From positions 260,674-324,673 of the forward strand of contig SHZU01000003.1 in assembly GCA_009692115.1 (NCBI GenBank): a DNA stretch of 64,000 nucleotides, read 5' to 3'. Positions 36,484-45,042 of the stretch are shown here, one piece after another (position 1 is the stretch's first letter; every line of letters begins with the position of its first letter). Origin of the DNA: Gemmatimonadota bacterium. Lineage in GTDB: Bacteria; Gemmatimonadota; Gemmatimonadetes; Gemmatimonadales; GWC2-71-9. The notes beneath the pieces were generated by a model, which was not told the origin of the DNA, searched no databases, and was given only the letters and a program-made list of their open reading frames with translations. The position numbers and the translations under genes are program-made.

Positions 36484-36764
36484 TTGGGTTGATGGTCGAC
36501 GGCCGCGAGCGGAGTACCGTCGGTATCGACCCGAAGGGTTGCCCTGAGTTTGGGCGACTTCCGGAGGAGCCGAAGCCAAACGACCAGTGCGATGACCGCG
36601 GTGATCCCCCCCCCGATGACCGTCGTGATCAATTGGGTCCGGGCGCTGGCCCAACCGCTGATCAGCCAGGACACGGTGGCGGCCCCGAAAAAAGAAGCTG
36701 CCCACGCCACCACGGGCGTGAGCAGCCAGCCGAAGAATCGGGCGAGGAAGCGACCGATCTTCAT
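36480..36764 (-). CDS. Small membrane protein, two helices
   Basis: A 94-residue protein with two predicted membrane helices (about 8-38 and 44-67) and a charged C-terminal tail of about 25 residues (LRLLRKSPKLRATLRVD). No family is recognised. It is joined to the downstream lipoprotein gene by an ATGA overlap and follows the larger membrane protein by one base. A regulatory or structural role beside the envelope enzymes is possible but unsupported. Confidence 0.6.
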   Translation of the reverse strand: MKIGRFLARFFGWLLTPVVAWAASFFGAATVSWLISGWASARTQLITTVIGGGITAVIALVVWLRLLRKSPKLRATLRVDTDGTPLAAVDHQPK

Positions 36765-36765
36765 C

Positions 36766-37392
36766 TCAAGGGCGACGCGCCCCGAACGAGCTGATCAGGA
36801 CCAGGATGGCGAGCGCCGGAAGAACCGCCACCGCAAACGTGCCCAGTCCGAACGAGGCGCCGGGGAACTTCAGCACGACCGCGGCTGCCATGACCACGGC
36901 CGCCACGACGATGGCCCCGCCGACCAAGGCAATCGGGTTCGTCGGGCCGGACTTCGCCGCTTGATTGGCCAGGACCCAGGCGCCCATCCACGGCATGTAG
37001 GTGCCGACCATCCACCAGACCGGGTGGTACCACCAGTTGGAGCCGCCGCCGATTTCGAGCCATCGATTGGTGTAGAGGCCGGCAGGCTGAAGCACCGCGA
37101 CATCAGCCAAAAGAAAGACCACGGTGGCCGTGAGGCCGATTCCAGCAGCGCCGGCTATCCCCTCGATGGTCCGGGCGCGGGTCCATGAGCCGGGCAACGT
37201 GATCGTCGCGGCGATGCCAACGATCAGAATCACGCCAAGGACCACCAACTCGACCGGACCCGACAACCGGGGCTGGAGGAGGCCGAAGACCGCAATCAAG
37301 ATCGTTTGGATGGCGCCGAGCTTGGCGCCGGAACGCAGAACATGGGACAGTTCAGTATGGTCGGCGGAAGCGACCGCGACGGCAGAGGTCAT
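36766..37392 (-). CDS. Multi-helix membrane protein, unknown function
   Basis: A 208-residue protein with about five predicted helices (AIQTILIAVFGLL, VELVVLGVILIVGIAATI, GLTATVVFLLADVAVL, NPIALVGGAIVVAAVVMAAAVV, FAVAVLPALAILVLI). Between helices three and four lies a Trp/Gly-rich loop (EIGGGSNWWYHPVWWM). No family is recognised. ATG 37392 is preferred to the adjacent ATG 37395 because GGAG lies five bases upstream of it. A 38-base gap separates it from birA. Confidence 0.6.
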   Translation of the reverse strand: MTSAVAVASADHTELSHVLRSGAKLGAIQTILIAVFGLLQPRLSGPVELVVLGVILIVGIAATITLPGSWTRARTIEGIAGAAGIGLTATVVFLLADVAVLQPAGLYTNRWLEIGGGSNWWYHPVWWMVGTYMPWMGAWVLANQAAKSGPTNPIALVGGAIVVAAVVMAAAVVLKFPGASFGLGTFAVAVLPALAILVLISSFGARRP

Positions 37393-37429
37393 CATGACTC
37401 CGAATGGAAGCTCGGGAACGCCACGCAAT

Positions 37430-38152
37430 CTAATGGCTTGCCCGAGTTGGAGCCAAGTCGGATAGCGTGACGGACCCGAGCACGGCGGCGTCGGTGCCGT
37501 CGGCTTGGTGCACGAGCAGGCGGCCGTCAGGCCGAAGGCCGCCCGCCACGCCGGCAACGGGGCCGTCGACTCGCCGCCCGCCGAGCCAATTACGCCGTGC
37601 AAACGCCGCCAATTCGGCCGGGGAGAGCGGGCCGCTTTGAGCGGACGCGACGAGAATGGCATTGCGGACCAGGGCCTCGATGGCGGCCGGCTCCGACGGG
37701 CCGCCTACGTCGGCCAACCGAACCGCGGCGGCGGCCGCCTCGGCTCCGACCTCGTTAGCCACGTTGACCCCGATTCCAACCACGATCCAGCCGGGCCGGT
37801 CGCCGGTCCACCGAGCCTCGCAGAGGATGCCGCCGAGTTTGCGGTCCGCCACCAAGAGATCGTTAGGCCACTTGAGCACAATCGACTGGTCGGGGCGAAT
37901 GATCGGCTCGAGCGCCGCCGCCACCTCGAGCCCGATCCGGACGCTCAGCCCCTCCACCGTCGGGGCCAGATCCGGCCGGAGAATCACACTCATCCAGAGC
38001 CCTCCGGGCCCCGAGCTCCAGGCCCGCCCCCGGGTACCCCGACCCTGGCGCTGGTGATCGGCCACCACCGTCGTCCCGTGCGCCGCGCCCGCTTGGGCCA
38101 GCGTGTGGGCAAGATCCTGGGTCGAATCGACCGCCCCGGCGCGATGGATCAC
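37430..38152 (-). CDS. birA: Biotin-[acetyl-CoA-carboxylase] ligase
   Basis: A 240-residue biotin protein ligase, which attaches biotin to the carboxyl-carrier lysine of acetyl-CoA carboxylase through biotinyl-AMP. Visible motifs are STQDLA, GRGTRGRAWSSGPGGLWMSVIL (in parts) and the KWPNDLLV segment, followed by GGILCEARW. There is no N-terminal helix-turn-helix, so this is a monofunctional ligase and not the E. coli-type repressor. It starts at GTG 38152, seven bases after the uppP stop, and closes the long run that begins at scpA. Confidence 0.93.
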   Translation of the reverse strand: MIHRAGAVDSTQDLAHTLAQAGAAHGTTVVADHQRQGRGTRGRAWSSGPGGLWMSVILRPDLAPTVEGLSVRIGLEVAAALEPIIRPDQSIVLKWPNDLLVADRKLGGILCEARWTGDRPGWIVVGIGVNVANEVGAEAAAAAVRLADVGGPSEPAAIEALVRNAILVASAQSGPLSPAELAAFARRNWLGGRRVDGPVAGVAGGLRPDGRLLVHQADGTDAAVLGSVTLSDLAPTRASH

Positions 38153-38159
38153 CGATCGC

Positions 38160-38957
38160 CTAGCGGCCGAGCCAGCCGAACCACACCAAACAGAAAACGC
38201 CCATTACCGCGCAATACGGGGCGAACAGATGGAACCGGCCGCTCCGGAGCAGGGCCACGAGGAACCGAATGGCCACGATGCCGGAAACGAGGGCAGCCCC
38301 GAAGGCGGTGACGAGGCCGGGCTCGGTCAGCGACACGCCGGTCGGGATCTTCCCGAGTTCAAGGATCCCGGTGCCCGCGATGACAATGATCGACATCAAG
38401 AACGAAAATTCCGCGGCGACGGCCGGGGTCACGCCGGTCCAAAGCGCCGCGGCGATCGTCGTTCCTGACCGCGAAATGGCCGGGATGATGGCCACCGCCT
38501 GCCCTACCCCGATCAGGATCGAACGCCACCAGTTGATCGGAGATCCCTTCGCCCGCTCGGCGGCGAACTTGGTACTCCAGAGCAAGACGGCGGTGGCCAA
38601 GAACTGCCACCCAAGGTCGACCGGCGAATGGAACGTCCGTTCGAAGTAATCCCGCCAGAGCAAGCCGGCCACGGCGGCCGGGATCGACGCCAGGATGAGT
38701 AACCCGGCATCGGTGAACGCCTCACGCCGGCCGGCAACCAGGCCCTTCAGTAACTCGAGGATCCGCTGCCGATAGGCGATCACCACCGAGAACAGCGTGG
38801 CCAAGTGGACGATGATTTCGAAGAAGACCCCTTGGGGGCGGTAGCCGACGAACTCCTCGGCCAAGACCAGGTGTCCCGAACTGGAGATCGGGAGGAATTC
38901 GGTGAGGCCTTGCACCAGGCCGAGGACGAGTCCCTGCCACCAAGTCAGATCCGTCAT
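38160..38957 (-). CDS. uppP: Undecaprenyl-diphosphatase
   Basis: A 265-residue membrane enzyme (BacA/UppP) that recycles the lipid carrier of cell-wall synthesis by dephosphorylating undecaprenyl pyrophosphate; its loss causes bacitracin sensitivity. The first re-entrant segment carries GLTEFLPISSSGHL (residues 18-30), and the second shows ISRSGTT near residue 163. About seven or eight helices are predicted. It overlaps bshA (ATGA) and leads to birA. Confidence 0.95.
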   Translation of the reverse strand: MTDLTWWQGLVLGLVQGLTEFLPISSSGHLVLAEEFVGYRPQGVFFEIIVHLATLFSVVIAYRQRILELLKGLVAGRREAFTDAGLLILASIPAAVAGLLWRDYFERTFHSPVDLGWQFLATAVLLWSTKFAAERAKGSPINWWRSILIGVGQAVAIIPAISRSGTTIAAALWTGVTPAVAAEFSFLMSIIVIAGTGILELGKIPTGVSLTEPGLVTAFGAALVSGIVAIRFLVALLRSGRFHLFAPYCAVMGVFCLVWFGWLGR

Positions 38958-40078
38958 CCAATGGCATCGGTGTAGAGGGCCTCATACTGGGGAACCACCC
39001 GGTCGGCGGAGAACTCCGCGGCGCGGGCCAATGCAGCCCGGCGCATGGCGGCGAACGCGACCGGACCTCGCAGCAGCTCCCCCGCCCTCCGCCCCATCGC
39101 CTCGACCGACCCGGCCGGCTCGAGAATCCCGGAGATCCCGTCGTCGATGACCTCGGGAAGCCCGCCGGCCCGGCTCCCGACCACGGGGGCACCGCAGGCC
39201 ATCGCCTCCAGCGCCGCCAGGCCAAACGACTCTGATTGCGACGGCAGCAAGAACAAATCAGTGGCCTGAAGCAAGGTAGCCACGTTGCCTAACCGGCCGA
39301 GGAATCGGACATCCCCATCCACTTTGAGCTCCCGCGCTTCTCGCTCGGCGTCGTCGCGTTCGGGGCCGTCGCCGATCATGATTAGGGTCGCCGGCATCGC
39401 GCGCCGGATTCTGGCAAACACTCGCACCACATCCCGGACCCGCTTCACCTCCCGAAAATTCGACACGTGGGTGATCACCTTGTGTCCGGCCGGCGCCAAG
39501 TGATCGCGGCAGCTGGCCTCGTCGGGCGTGTACTCGTGCAAATTCACGAAGTTCGGAATGACTTGGATCTGGCACTCACTGCAGCCGAACGTCCGGATGG
39601 TTTCCTCTTTGAGATACTGCGACACCGCCGTGACCCGATCGGAGCGCTCGATCGAGAATTTCGTGATCGCGTAGAAACTCGACTCCTGTCCGACCAGCGT
39701 GATGTCGGTTCCGTGCAGCGTTGTGATGACCGGCAGACGGTGCTTGCCGGCCAGCATTTCCCGGGCGAGGAATGCCGTCGTCGCATGGGGAATAGCGTAA
39801 TGCACATGGAGCACGTCGAGCTTCTCCCGCAGAGCCACCTCGTGCTGCTTGCTCGCGAGCGCCAACGAGTAGGGGTAGTGCTCGAACAGCGGATAGAATC
39901 CCGTGGAGGTGTCAACCTCGTGGAAATACACCCGTTCGGTGTACTCGCGGAGCCGAAACGGCATTGCATAGGTGATGAAGTGAATCTCGTGGCCGCGGCG
40001 GGCGAGCTCGAGGCCGAGTTCCGTAGCCAGGGCCCCGGACCCCCCGTACGTCGGATAGCAGGTAATCCCAATCTTCAC
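38954..40078 (-). CDS. bshA: N-acetyl-alpha-D-glucosaminyl L-malate synthase BshA
   Basis: A 374-residue family 4 glycosyltransferase. The opening IGITCYPTYGGSGALATELG and the DVLHVHYAIPHATTAFLAR, HGTDITLVGQ and SNFREVKR segments are BshA landmarks, and the nucleotide end has SESFGLAALEAMACG. It makes GlcNAc-malate, the first step of bacillithiol synthesis, suggesting this organism uses bacillithiol as a low-molecular-weight thiol. The genes bshB and bshC are not in the window. It overlaps miaA upstream and uppP downstream (both ATGA). Confidence 0.88.
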   Translation of the reverse strand: MKIGITCYPTYGGSGALATELGLELARRGHEIHFITYAMPFRLREYTERVYFHEVDTSTGFYPLFEHYPYSLALASKQHEVALREKLDVLHVHYAIPHATTAFLAREMLAGKHRLPVITTLHGTDITLVGQESSFYAITKFSIERSDRVTAVSQYLKEETIRTFGCSECQIQVIPNFVNLHEYTPDEASCRDHLAPAGHKVITHVSNFREVKRVRDVVRVFARIRRAMPATLIMIGDGPERDDAEREARELKVDGDVRFLGRLGNVATLLQATDLFLLPSQSESFGLAALEAMACGAPVVGSRAGGLPEVIDDGISGILEPAGSVEAMGRRAGELLRGPVAFAAMRRAALARAAEFSADRVVPQYEALYTDAIG

Positions 40079-41013
40079 GCCGAACGACTCCTTTCAATCT
40101 CGGCCGCCCAGGCCGTGGCAATCTCGGCGGCAATGGCCTCCGCTGGACGGGAGGCATCCAACGTCAACACCGGCCCCTTGAGCTGGTGGCGGAACCACGT
40201 TTCCTGGCGCTTGGCGTACTGCCTCGATGCCATGGCGACCGCGCCGGCCACCGACTCCCGGTCTCGCTCGCCGCAAAGGTACTCGACCGCTTCCCGAATC
40301 CCCACGCCGTCAAGGCCGGGACTGCCCCGGACCCCGCCGTCCGCCAGCACCGATGCCACCTCCTCGATCAATCCCCGCCGGACCATTTCCTCGGCCCGCA
40401 CCTCGATGCGCCGATGAATGACCGGCCGCGGCGCGGTGAGTACGACGTACCAAGGGTGGATCACCCCCTGCGCGCGAGCCACCGCCTGCCAATGGCTCAG
40501 CGGGCGGCCGGACAGGAGTGCCACGGCAATGGCCCGCGCGGCCCGCTGCCGGCCACCGCCCGCGAAGCGAGCGTCGAGGCGGGACGCCCACCGCACCAGG
40601 TCCGTCGTGCCAAGCCGCTCGACCCAGGTCTCGAGCAGCCGGAGACGGTCCCGCCCGAGTGGTGGCTCGAGAAACAGGCCCTCGACCAAGGCTCTGACAT
40701 AGAGCCCGGTTCCGCCGACCACCACTGGCATCTTGTCCCGCCGCCGAATGTCCCTGATCCAGCCCTCGGCGTCGTGGGCAAACCGGCCCGCACTGTACCG
40801 GCTCCCGACGTCGGTGGTGTCGATTCCGTGATGGGGTACCCGGTCGCGCTCGCGGCGAGTCGGCTTGGCCGTGCCGATGTCGAGTCGCCGATAGATCTGA
40901 CGGGAGTCCGCTGAGATGACCTCGAGGGGCCACCATTGGGCCAACGCCAGGGCCACCGCGGTTTTCCCGACCGCCGTCGGACCGAGCACGACGGGAACCC
41001 TAACGTCGGCCAA
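40075..41013 (-). CDS. miaA: tRNA dimethylallyltransferase MiaA
   Basis: A 312-residue enzyme that adds a dimethylallyl group to A37 of tRNAs reading codons starting with U. The P-loop is GPTAVGKT (11-18), followed by ISADSRQIYRRLDIGTAKP. The start at 41013 is TTG, overlapping the end of mutL by 14 bases; it has GGAGCGGCGG just upstream, and the first later candidate (GTG 40989) would leave only MLGPTAVGKT, so TTG is preferred. It precedes bshA. The mutL-miaA order is widespread in bacteria. Confidence 0.94.
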   Translation of the reverse strand: MADVRVPVVLGPTAVGKTAVALALAQWWPLEVISADSRQIYRRLDIGTAKPTRRERDRVPHHGIDTTDVGSRYSAGRFAHDAEGWIRDIRRRDKMPVVVGGTGLYVRALVEGLFLEPPLGRDRLRLLETWVERLGTTDLVRWASRLDARFAGGGRQRAARAIAVALLSGRPLSHWQAVARAQGVIHPWYVVLTAPRPVIHRRIEVRAEEMVRRGLIEEVASVLADGGVRGSPGLDGVGIREAVEYLCGERDRESVAGAVAMASRQYAKRQETWFRHQLKGPVLTLDASRPAEAIAAEIATAWAAEIERSRSA

Positions 41014-42709
41014 ACCGCCGCTCCAATTCGTCGGCCGGTACCGTCACGATCGTGGACCGGCCGTGGACGTCGTGGGGTGGCAACTCGGTCTCGAACAGGC
41101 GGAGCAGCAGACGCCGCATCTCGGGCTCGGAGAGGGGCATGCCCGCCTTGACGGCGGCACGGCAGGCATAGGTGGCGGCGAACCGTTCCAACCGGTTGGC
41201 CCAGCCCCCAAACCGGCCGCGGGCGAGATCGGCTACCATTTCCCGAAAGCAGGCAGCGGCGTCGAACCGCGGGTGGGGCGTGGGCACGGCGTGGACCACC
41301 ACACTCCGGCCCCCGAACGGCTCGACTTCGAACCCGGCCCGGCGGAGCTCTTCCCCAAACTGCTCGGTGACCTCGACTTCCTCGTCGGTCAACTCGATCG
41401 TCAGCGGCAGCAACAACCGTTGGCTCGCAACGGCCCCACTCGCAAAGTCCGCCATGACCTGTTCATAGAGAACCCGCTCGTGGGCCGAATGCTGATCCAC
41501 GAAGACCGCGCCGTCGGCGGTCTCAAACACGAGGTAGGTGTTGAGCAATTGGATGACGGGCCCGGAAAACGAGCGGGGTTGGGCCGGCGAGCTTTCCGGC
41601 GGGACCGAGTCGGCCGGGCCCAAGGGAAGCCACATCGGAGCCGGCACCTCACCGGCCGCCGCGCTCGGCAACCCCCAGGCGGTTCGCTTGGCCTGGGGGG
41701 CCAACGAGGTGGCTGAATCAAGAGCACCGAGGGCCAGGCGAACGGCCTCCTCGATGGCCCGCTCGACCGCGAATCGTTCCCGGAACCGGACCTCGAGTTT
41801 GGCGGGGTGCACGTTGACGTCCACGTCCTCGGGCGGAACCGTGAGGCGGAGGATCACCGTGGGGCGGTCGCCCGGCGCGATGGCGGAGCGATACCCGGCC
41901 TCGGCGGCTCGGATGAGGAAGGGATCCCGAAATGGCCGGCCATTGACGAACAATTGGGTTCGCCGCCCGGTGGGCCGGGCGTCCCCCGGGCGCTGAATCA
42001 GGCCGCGAACCGCCACCGGTCCCACCGCGTGCTGCACCGGTACCAACGTCGCCATGAGATCGCGACCCCACACGGCTCCGATCCGCGCGACCTCTCCCTC
42101 GCCGCCGGGAACATGGAGCCGGCCGGCCCCGTCGGCCACAAATTCGAACCCGACTTCCGGGTGGGCGAGGGCCAGGACCCCGACGGCGTCCCAGACGACC
42201 CGGGTCTCACTCGAGACCGATCGAAGGAATTTTCGCCGAGCCGGCGTGTTGAAGAACAAGTTCCGGACCGAGACGGTGGTGCCCCGCTGCCGGGCCACGG
42301 CGCCGACTCGATCGACCCGGCCGCCGGTGACGACGATCTCCGTGCCCGGTCCGGATCCGTCGGCGGTCGTCAAGGAAAACCGGGACACCGAGGCGATCGC
42401 CGGCAGGGCCTCACCCCGGAATCCGAAGGTGGCAACGCCGATCAAGTCGCTCGACACCGTGATCTTGCTGGTGGCGTGGCGGTCGAGGGCCAGAATGGCA
42501 TCCTCCCGCTCCATGCCGCTCCCGTCGTCACTGACGACGATCGAAGACTTCCCACCCTCGGCCACCTCGATACGAACCGACGAGGCGCCGGCATCGATCG
42601 CATTCTCGACCAGTTCCTTGACCACGGACGCCGGCCGGTCGACCACTTCGCCCGCCGCGATTTGGTTCGCGACGGCGTCTGGCAGAATGGCGACGCGCCG
42701 GGGGCTCAT
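41000..42709 (-). CDS. mutL: DNA mismatch repair protein MutL, endonuclease type
   Basis: A 569-residue MutL. The N-terminal GHKL ATPase shows LPDAVANQIAAGEVV, ELVENAIDAG, DDGSGM, RHATSKI and GFRGEAL. The C-terminal dimerisation domain contains DQHSAHE at 405-411 with a second Glu at 416, matching the DQHA(X)2E(X)4E metal site of MutL proteins that nick DNA; it also has YACRAAVKAG and HDVHGRST. It therefore probably supplies the nick itself, as in bacteria without MutH. The frame is open upstream to 42769; ATG 42709 gives the usual MSPRRVAILPD opening. It lies 14 bases after the BatD gene. Confidence 0.94.
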   Translation of the reverse strand: MSPRRVAILPDAVANQIAAGEVVDRPASVVKELVENAIDAGASSVRIEVAEGGKSSIVVSDDGSGMEREDAILALDRHATSKITVSSDLIGVATFGFRGEALPAIASVSRFSLTTADGSGPGTEIVVTGGRVDRVGAVARQRGTTVSVRNLFFNTPARRKFLRSVSSETRVVWDAVGVLALAHPEVGFEFVADGAGRLHVPGGEGEVARIGAVWGRDLMATLVPVQHAVGPVAVRGLIQRPGDARPTGRRTQLFVNGRPFRDPFLIRAAEAGYRSAIAPGDRPTVILRLTVPPEDVDVNVHPAKLEVRFRERFAVERAIEEAVRLALGALDSATSLAPQAKRTAWGLPSAAAGEVPAPMWLPLGPADSVPPESSPAQPRSFSGPVIQLLNTYLVFETADGAVFVDQHSAHERVLYEQVMADFASGAVASQRLLLPLTIELTDEEVEVTEQFGEELRRAGFEVEPFGGRSVVVHAVPTPHPRFDAAACFREMVADLARGRFGGWANRLERFAATYACRAAVKAGMPLSEPEMRRLLLRLFETELPPHDVHGRSTIVTVPADELERRFGRR

Positions 42710-42723
42710 CGGAACGGACCCGT

Positions 42724-45042
42724 TCAATCGACCCGGTCGATTCGGACCAGCGACGTGGCCAGCACCCATCCTCGGTTACCACTCCGGTCGCTGACGAGGG
42801 CCCAGGAGCCCCGGTCGGCATCGATCGAGACCCGGGCCAGCGCCGGGAGGCCGCCCTGATCCGGCGCTAACCCGTGAGGCGACCGCTTGAGCCGGATGGC
42901 CGAGGCGGCGAACGCGGCCGGCGCGGGCGTGGCCGGCGCCCGCGCGGCCGCGGCGAAGCCAACCGTGGCCAGGACCAGTCCGACGGCCCTGGTCCTCCCC
43001 GACGAACGGCCGAACCCGAACCAGACCGCCACCAGCAGCCATCCAGCCCAGCCCAGCGCGGCCACCTCGGCGCGGGATAAACCCTGCGGTGGCCGGGCTT
43101 CTCGGAGCGGCTCGTAATGGCGCTCGAGGGTGTTCCAGACGGCGCGGGGTTGCGCGGCACGCGGGGCAGCCGACAACGCCCGCACCAACCGAGCCGCGGA
43201 CGCCGCATCGGATCCGGCGAGGTAGTACGCAGCCCCGGCGTGATACCAATGCGCCCATTCGGAAGGTTCGGCCCCGGCTCGGGCTTCGAACGCCGTGGCG
43301 GCGGGCCCAAACGCCCCGTCGCGATACCAGGACTCTGCCGACTCGCCTGATTGGGCCGTGCCAGCCACGGGCAGCGCGACTAAACAGACTACCAGGCCGG
43401 CCTGGCGCCGTAACCGCGTCGGGAGTCCGTTGACCAGGATCTCCGCCCGTTTGCCTAACGAAGCGACGCAGCTGGCATCACCCGCTGCGAAGCGCAGCCG
43501 ATCGAGTTCCGACTTGACCGTCGCCAAATCGGCCGCCGCCTCTCGATCGAGTCCCGCCTGGCGGAGCCGCTGTTCGATGACGTGAGGCCTGCCCCGGTCC
43601 CGTTCCGGCACCAGGGAGCTGATGACGCGCTCGATCGCCGCACCGGCATCGGCCGGGGTCGCACCGGCCGATGCTGCTGGTCGCCGACGCCAAAGGGAGC
43701 GAGCGGTCCGGATGCCAATGAGGAAGAGCCCGACGCCAACTCCGATCCACCAGCCGGTGGTGCCCGGGCGGACCGCGTCGATCCACTCCGGCGCCCGGGC
43801 CGGGCCCACCAGCGGCGGCGGTGTCCGCTCCGTAAAGCGCCCGCGTCCCTCCAAGACCGGCACGACAAGTCCGAGAGTGGACGCCTCGCGATACTGAGCG
43901 GTGGCCGGGTCAAAGTACCCATAGGCCAAGTCAGGAAGGGCCACGCTCCCGACACTGTCTGGCACCACCAAGAACTGAAAGGTCTTCGAGCCGCCCAGCG
44001 TACCGTCCGCTACCCGGCTCGACTCGACCGTGCGATCGAGATACGCCCGGGTCCCCGGTGGCCAGGTGACGTTTGGCGGTCCCCACAACGCCAGGTTGCC
44101 TTCCCCGCTGACGATCAGGTCGACGGGAACCGGCTCGCCGGTGTGGGCCGGGAGGTTCCGCACTCGGTAATTCAACCGAAGGTCGTGCCCGGTCGGGCCC
44201 TGAAAGCCCGGGGGCCTGGTGTCGAGCGGCTGGGGCCGGACGGTCAAGACCGCCGGCTGGCTGGCGGCTTCCATCGGTCGCTCGTCTCCAGAGGCCCGCC
44301 GGGTCAGCGGGACGCCGTACTCCAGGCGGGCCGGCGGCACGACGAGCCGGCCCGCGGTCAGTGGAAAAGCCACCTGGTGACTGACGAAAAGGTCGTAAAC
44401 ATCGTCGCCCACCGCCCTCGACGCGACGAAGCCCGGCACGGCCGGCTGCGGAACCGACCAGACCCCGCTCAGCACTGGCGGCTTCAAGGTCGGTTGCCAG
44501 CGGAGCCGGGCCCGAAGTCCCCGGGAAAACCACGCCGCGGTAACAATGTCGAGTTGCTCGCCCTGGAACACATCGAGCGAGGAGACCACCACGGACACCG
44601 CCGCCGGCGCGCCGTCGGTTGGCGGCAAGGCGCCGCGAATCAGTGCCAACAGTCGGGGGTTTTGCCCCATGGCGGCTCCGGCCCCCGCGGTGACCGTGAC
44701 GACCACGTTGGGCGCCACCTCCATGGCATCGCCCCGGAACACCCTCACCGGGCTGATCCGCCAGAGCCCGCGCTCCGCGGCCCGGAACACGACATCGAGC
44801 TGATAGACCTGCCCGCCGGAACCCGCGCCCGCGATATCCTCGAAGCGCTCGGTCCGGTCGCCGGCCTCGAGCCCGGGAACGACCGGTAACTCGACGCGAA
44901 TGCGGCTCCCCTTCGGCCCCACCGCCCGGAGAGAATAAGTGACGTCTTCGCCGACGCCGACCCGGTCCCGATCGACCGATGTCGTTAGGCGCTGGCCCGC
45001 GACCGTTTGGCCAAGGAGAAGGAAACCCGCGAGGCCGATCAC
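42724..45042 (-). CDS. BatD/BatE fusion with C-terminal SH3 domain
   Basis: A 772-residue exported membrane protein. A signal-like start (LAGFLLLGQTVAGQ) is followed by three beta-sandwich domains (about 20-400) of BatD type, with a membrane helix near 435. A linker (about 465-555) leads to a second hydrophobic segment (GLVVCLVALPVAGTAQS), one or two TPR-like repeats (about 570-640), further helices (about 660-700) and an SH3-like end (RVSIDADRGSWALVSDRSG). BatD and BatE are separate proteins in Bacteroides-type clusters; here they seem to be one chain. It overlaps the BatB/C gene (ATGA). The complex probably assembles at the inner membrane and is charged by MoxR. Confidence 0.72.
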   Translation of the reverse strand: MIGLAGFLLLGQTVAGQRLTTSVDRDRVGVGEDVTYSLRAVGPKGSRIRVELPVVPGLEAGDRTERFEDIAGAGSGGQVYQLDVVFRAAERGLWRISPVRVFRGDAMEVAPNVVVTVTAGAGAAMGQNPRLLALIRGALPPTDGAPAAVSVVVSSLDVFQGEQLDIVTAAWFSRGLRARLRWQPTLKPPVLSGVWSVPQPAVPGFVASRAVGDDVYDLFVSHQVAFPLTAGRLVVPPARLEYGVPLTRRASGDERPMEAASQPAVLTVRPQPLDTRPPGFQGPTGHDLRLNYRVRNLPAHTGEPVPVDLIVSGEGNLALWGPPNVTWPPGTRAYLDRTVESSRVADGTLGGSKTFQFLVVPDSVGSVALPDLAYGYFDPATAQYREASTLGLVVPVLEGRGRFTERTPPPLVGPARAPEWIDAVRPGTTGWWIGVGVGLFLIGIRTARSLWRRRPAASAGATPADAGAAIERVISSLVPERDRGRPHVIEQRLRQAGLDREAAADLATVKSELDRLRFAAGDASCVASLGKRAEILVNGLPTRLRRQAGLVVCLVALPVAGTAQSGESAESWYRDGAFGPAATAFEARAGAEPSEWAHWYHAGAAYYLAGSDAASAARLVRALSAAPRAAQPRAVWNTLERHYEPLREARPPQGLSRAEVAALGWAGWLLVAVWFGFGRSSGRTRAVGLVLATVGFAAAARAPATPAPAAFAASAIRLKRSPHGLAPDQGGLPALARVSIDADRGSWALVSDRSGNRGWVLATSLVRIDRVD

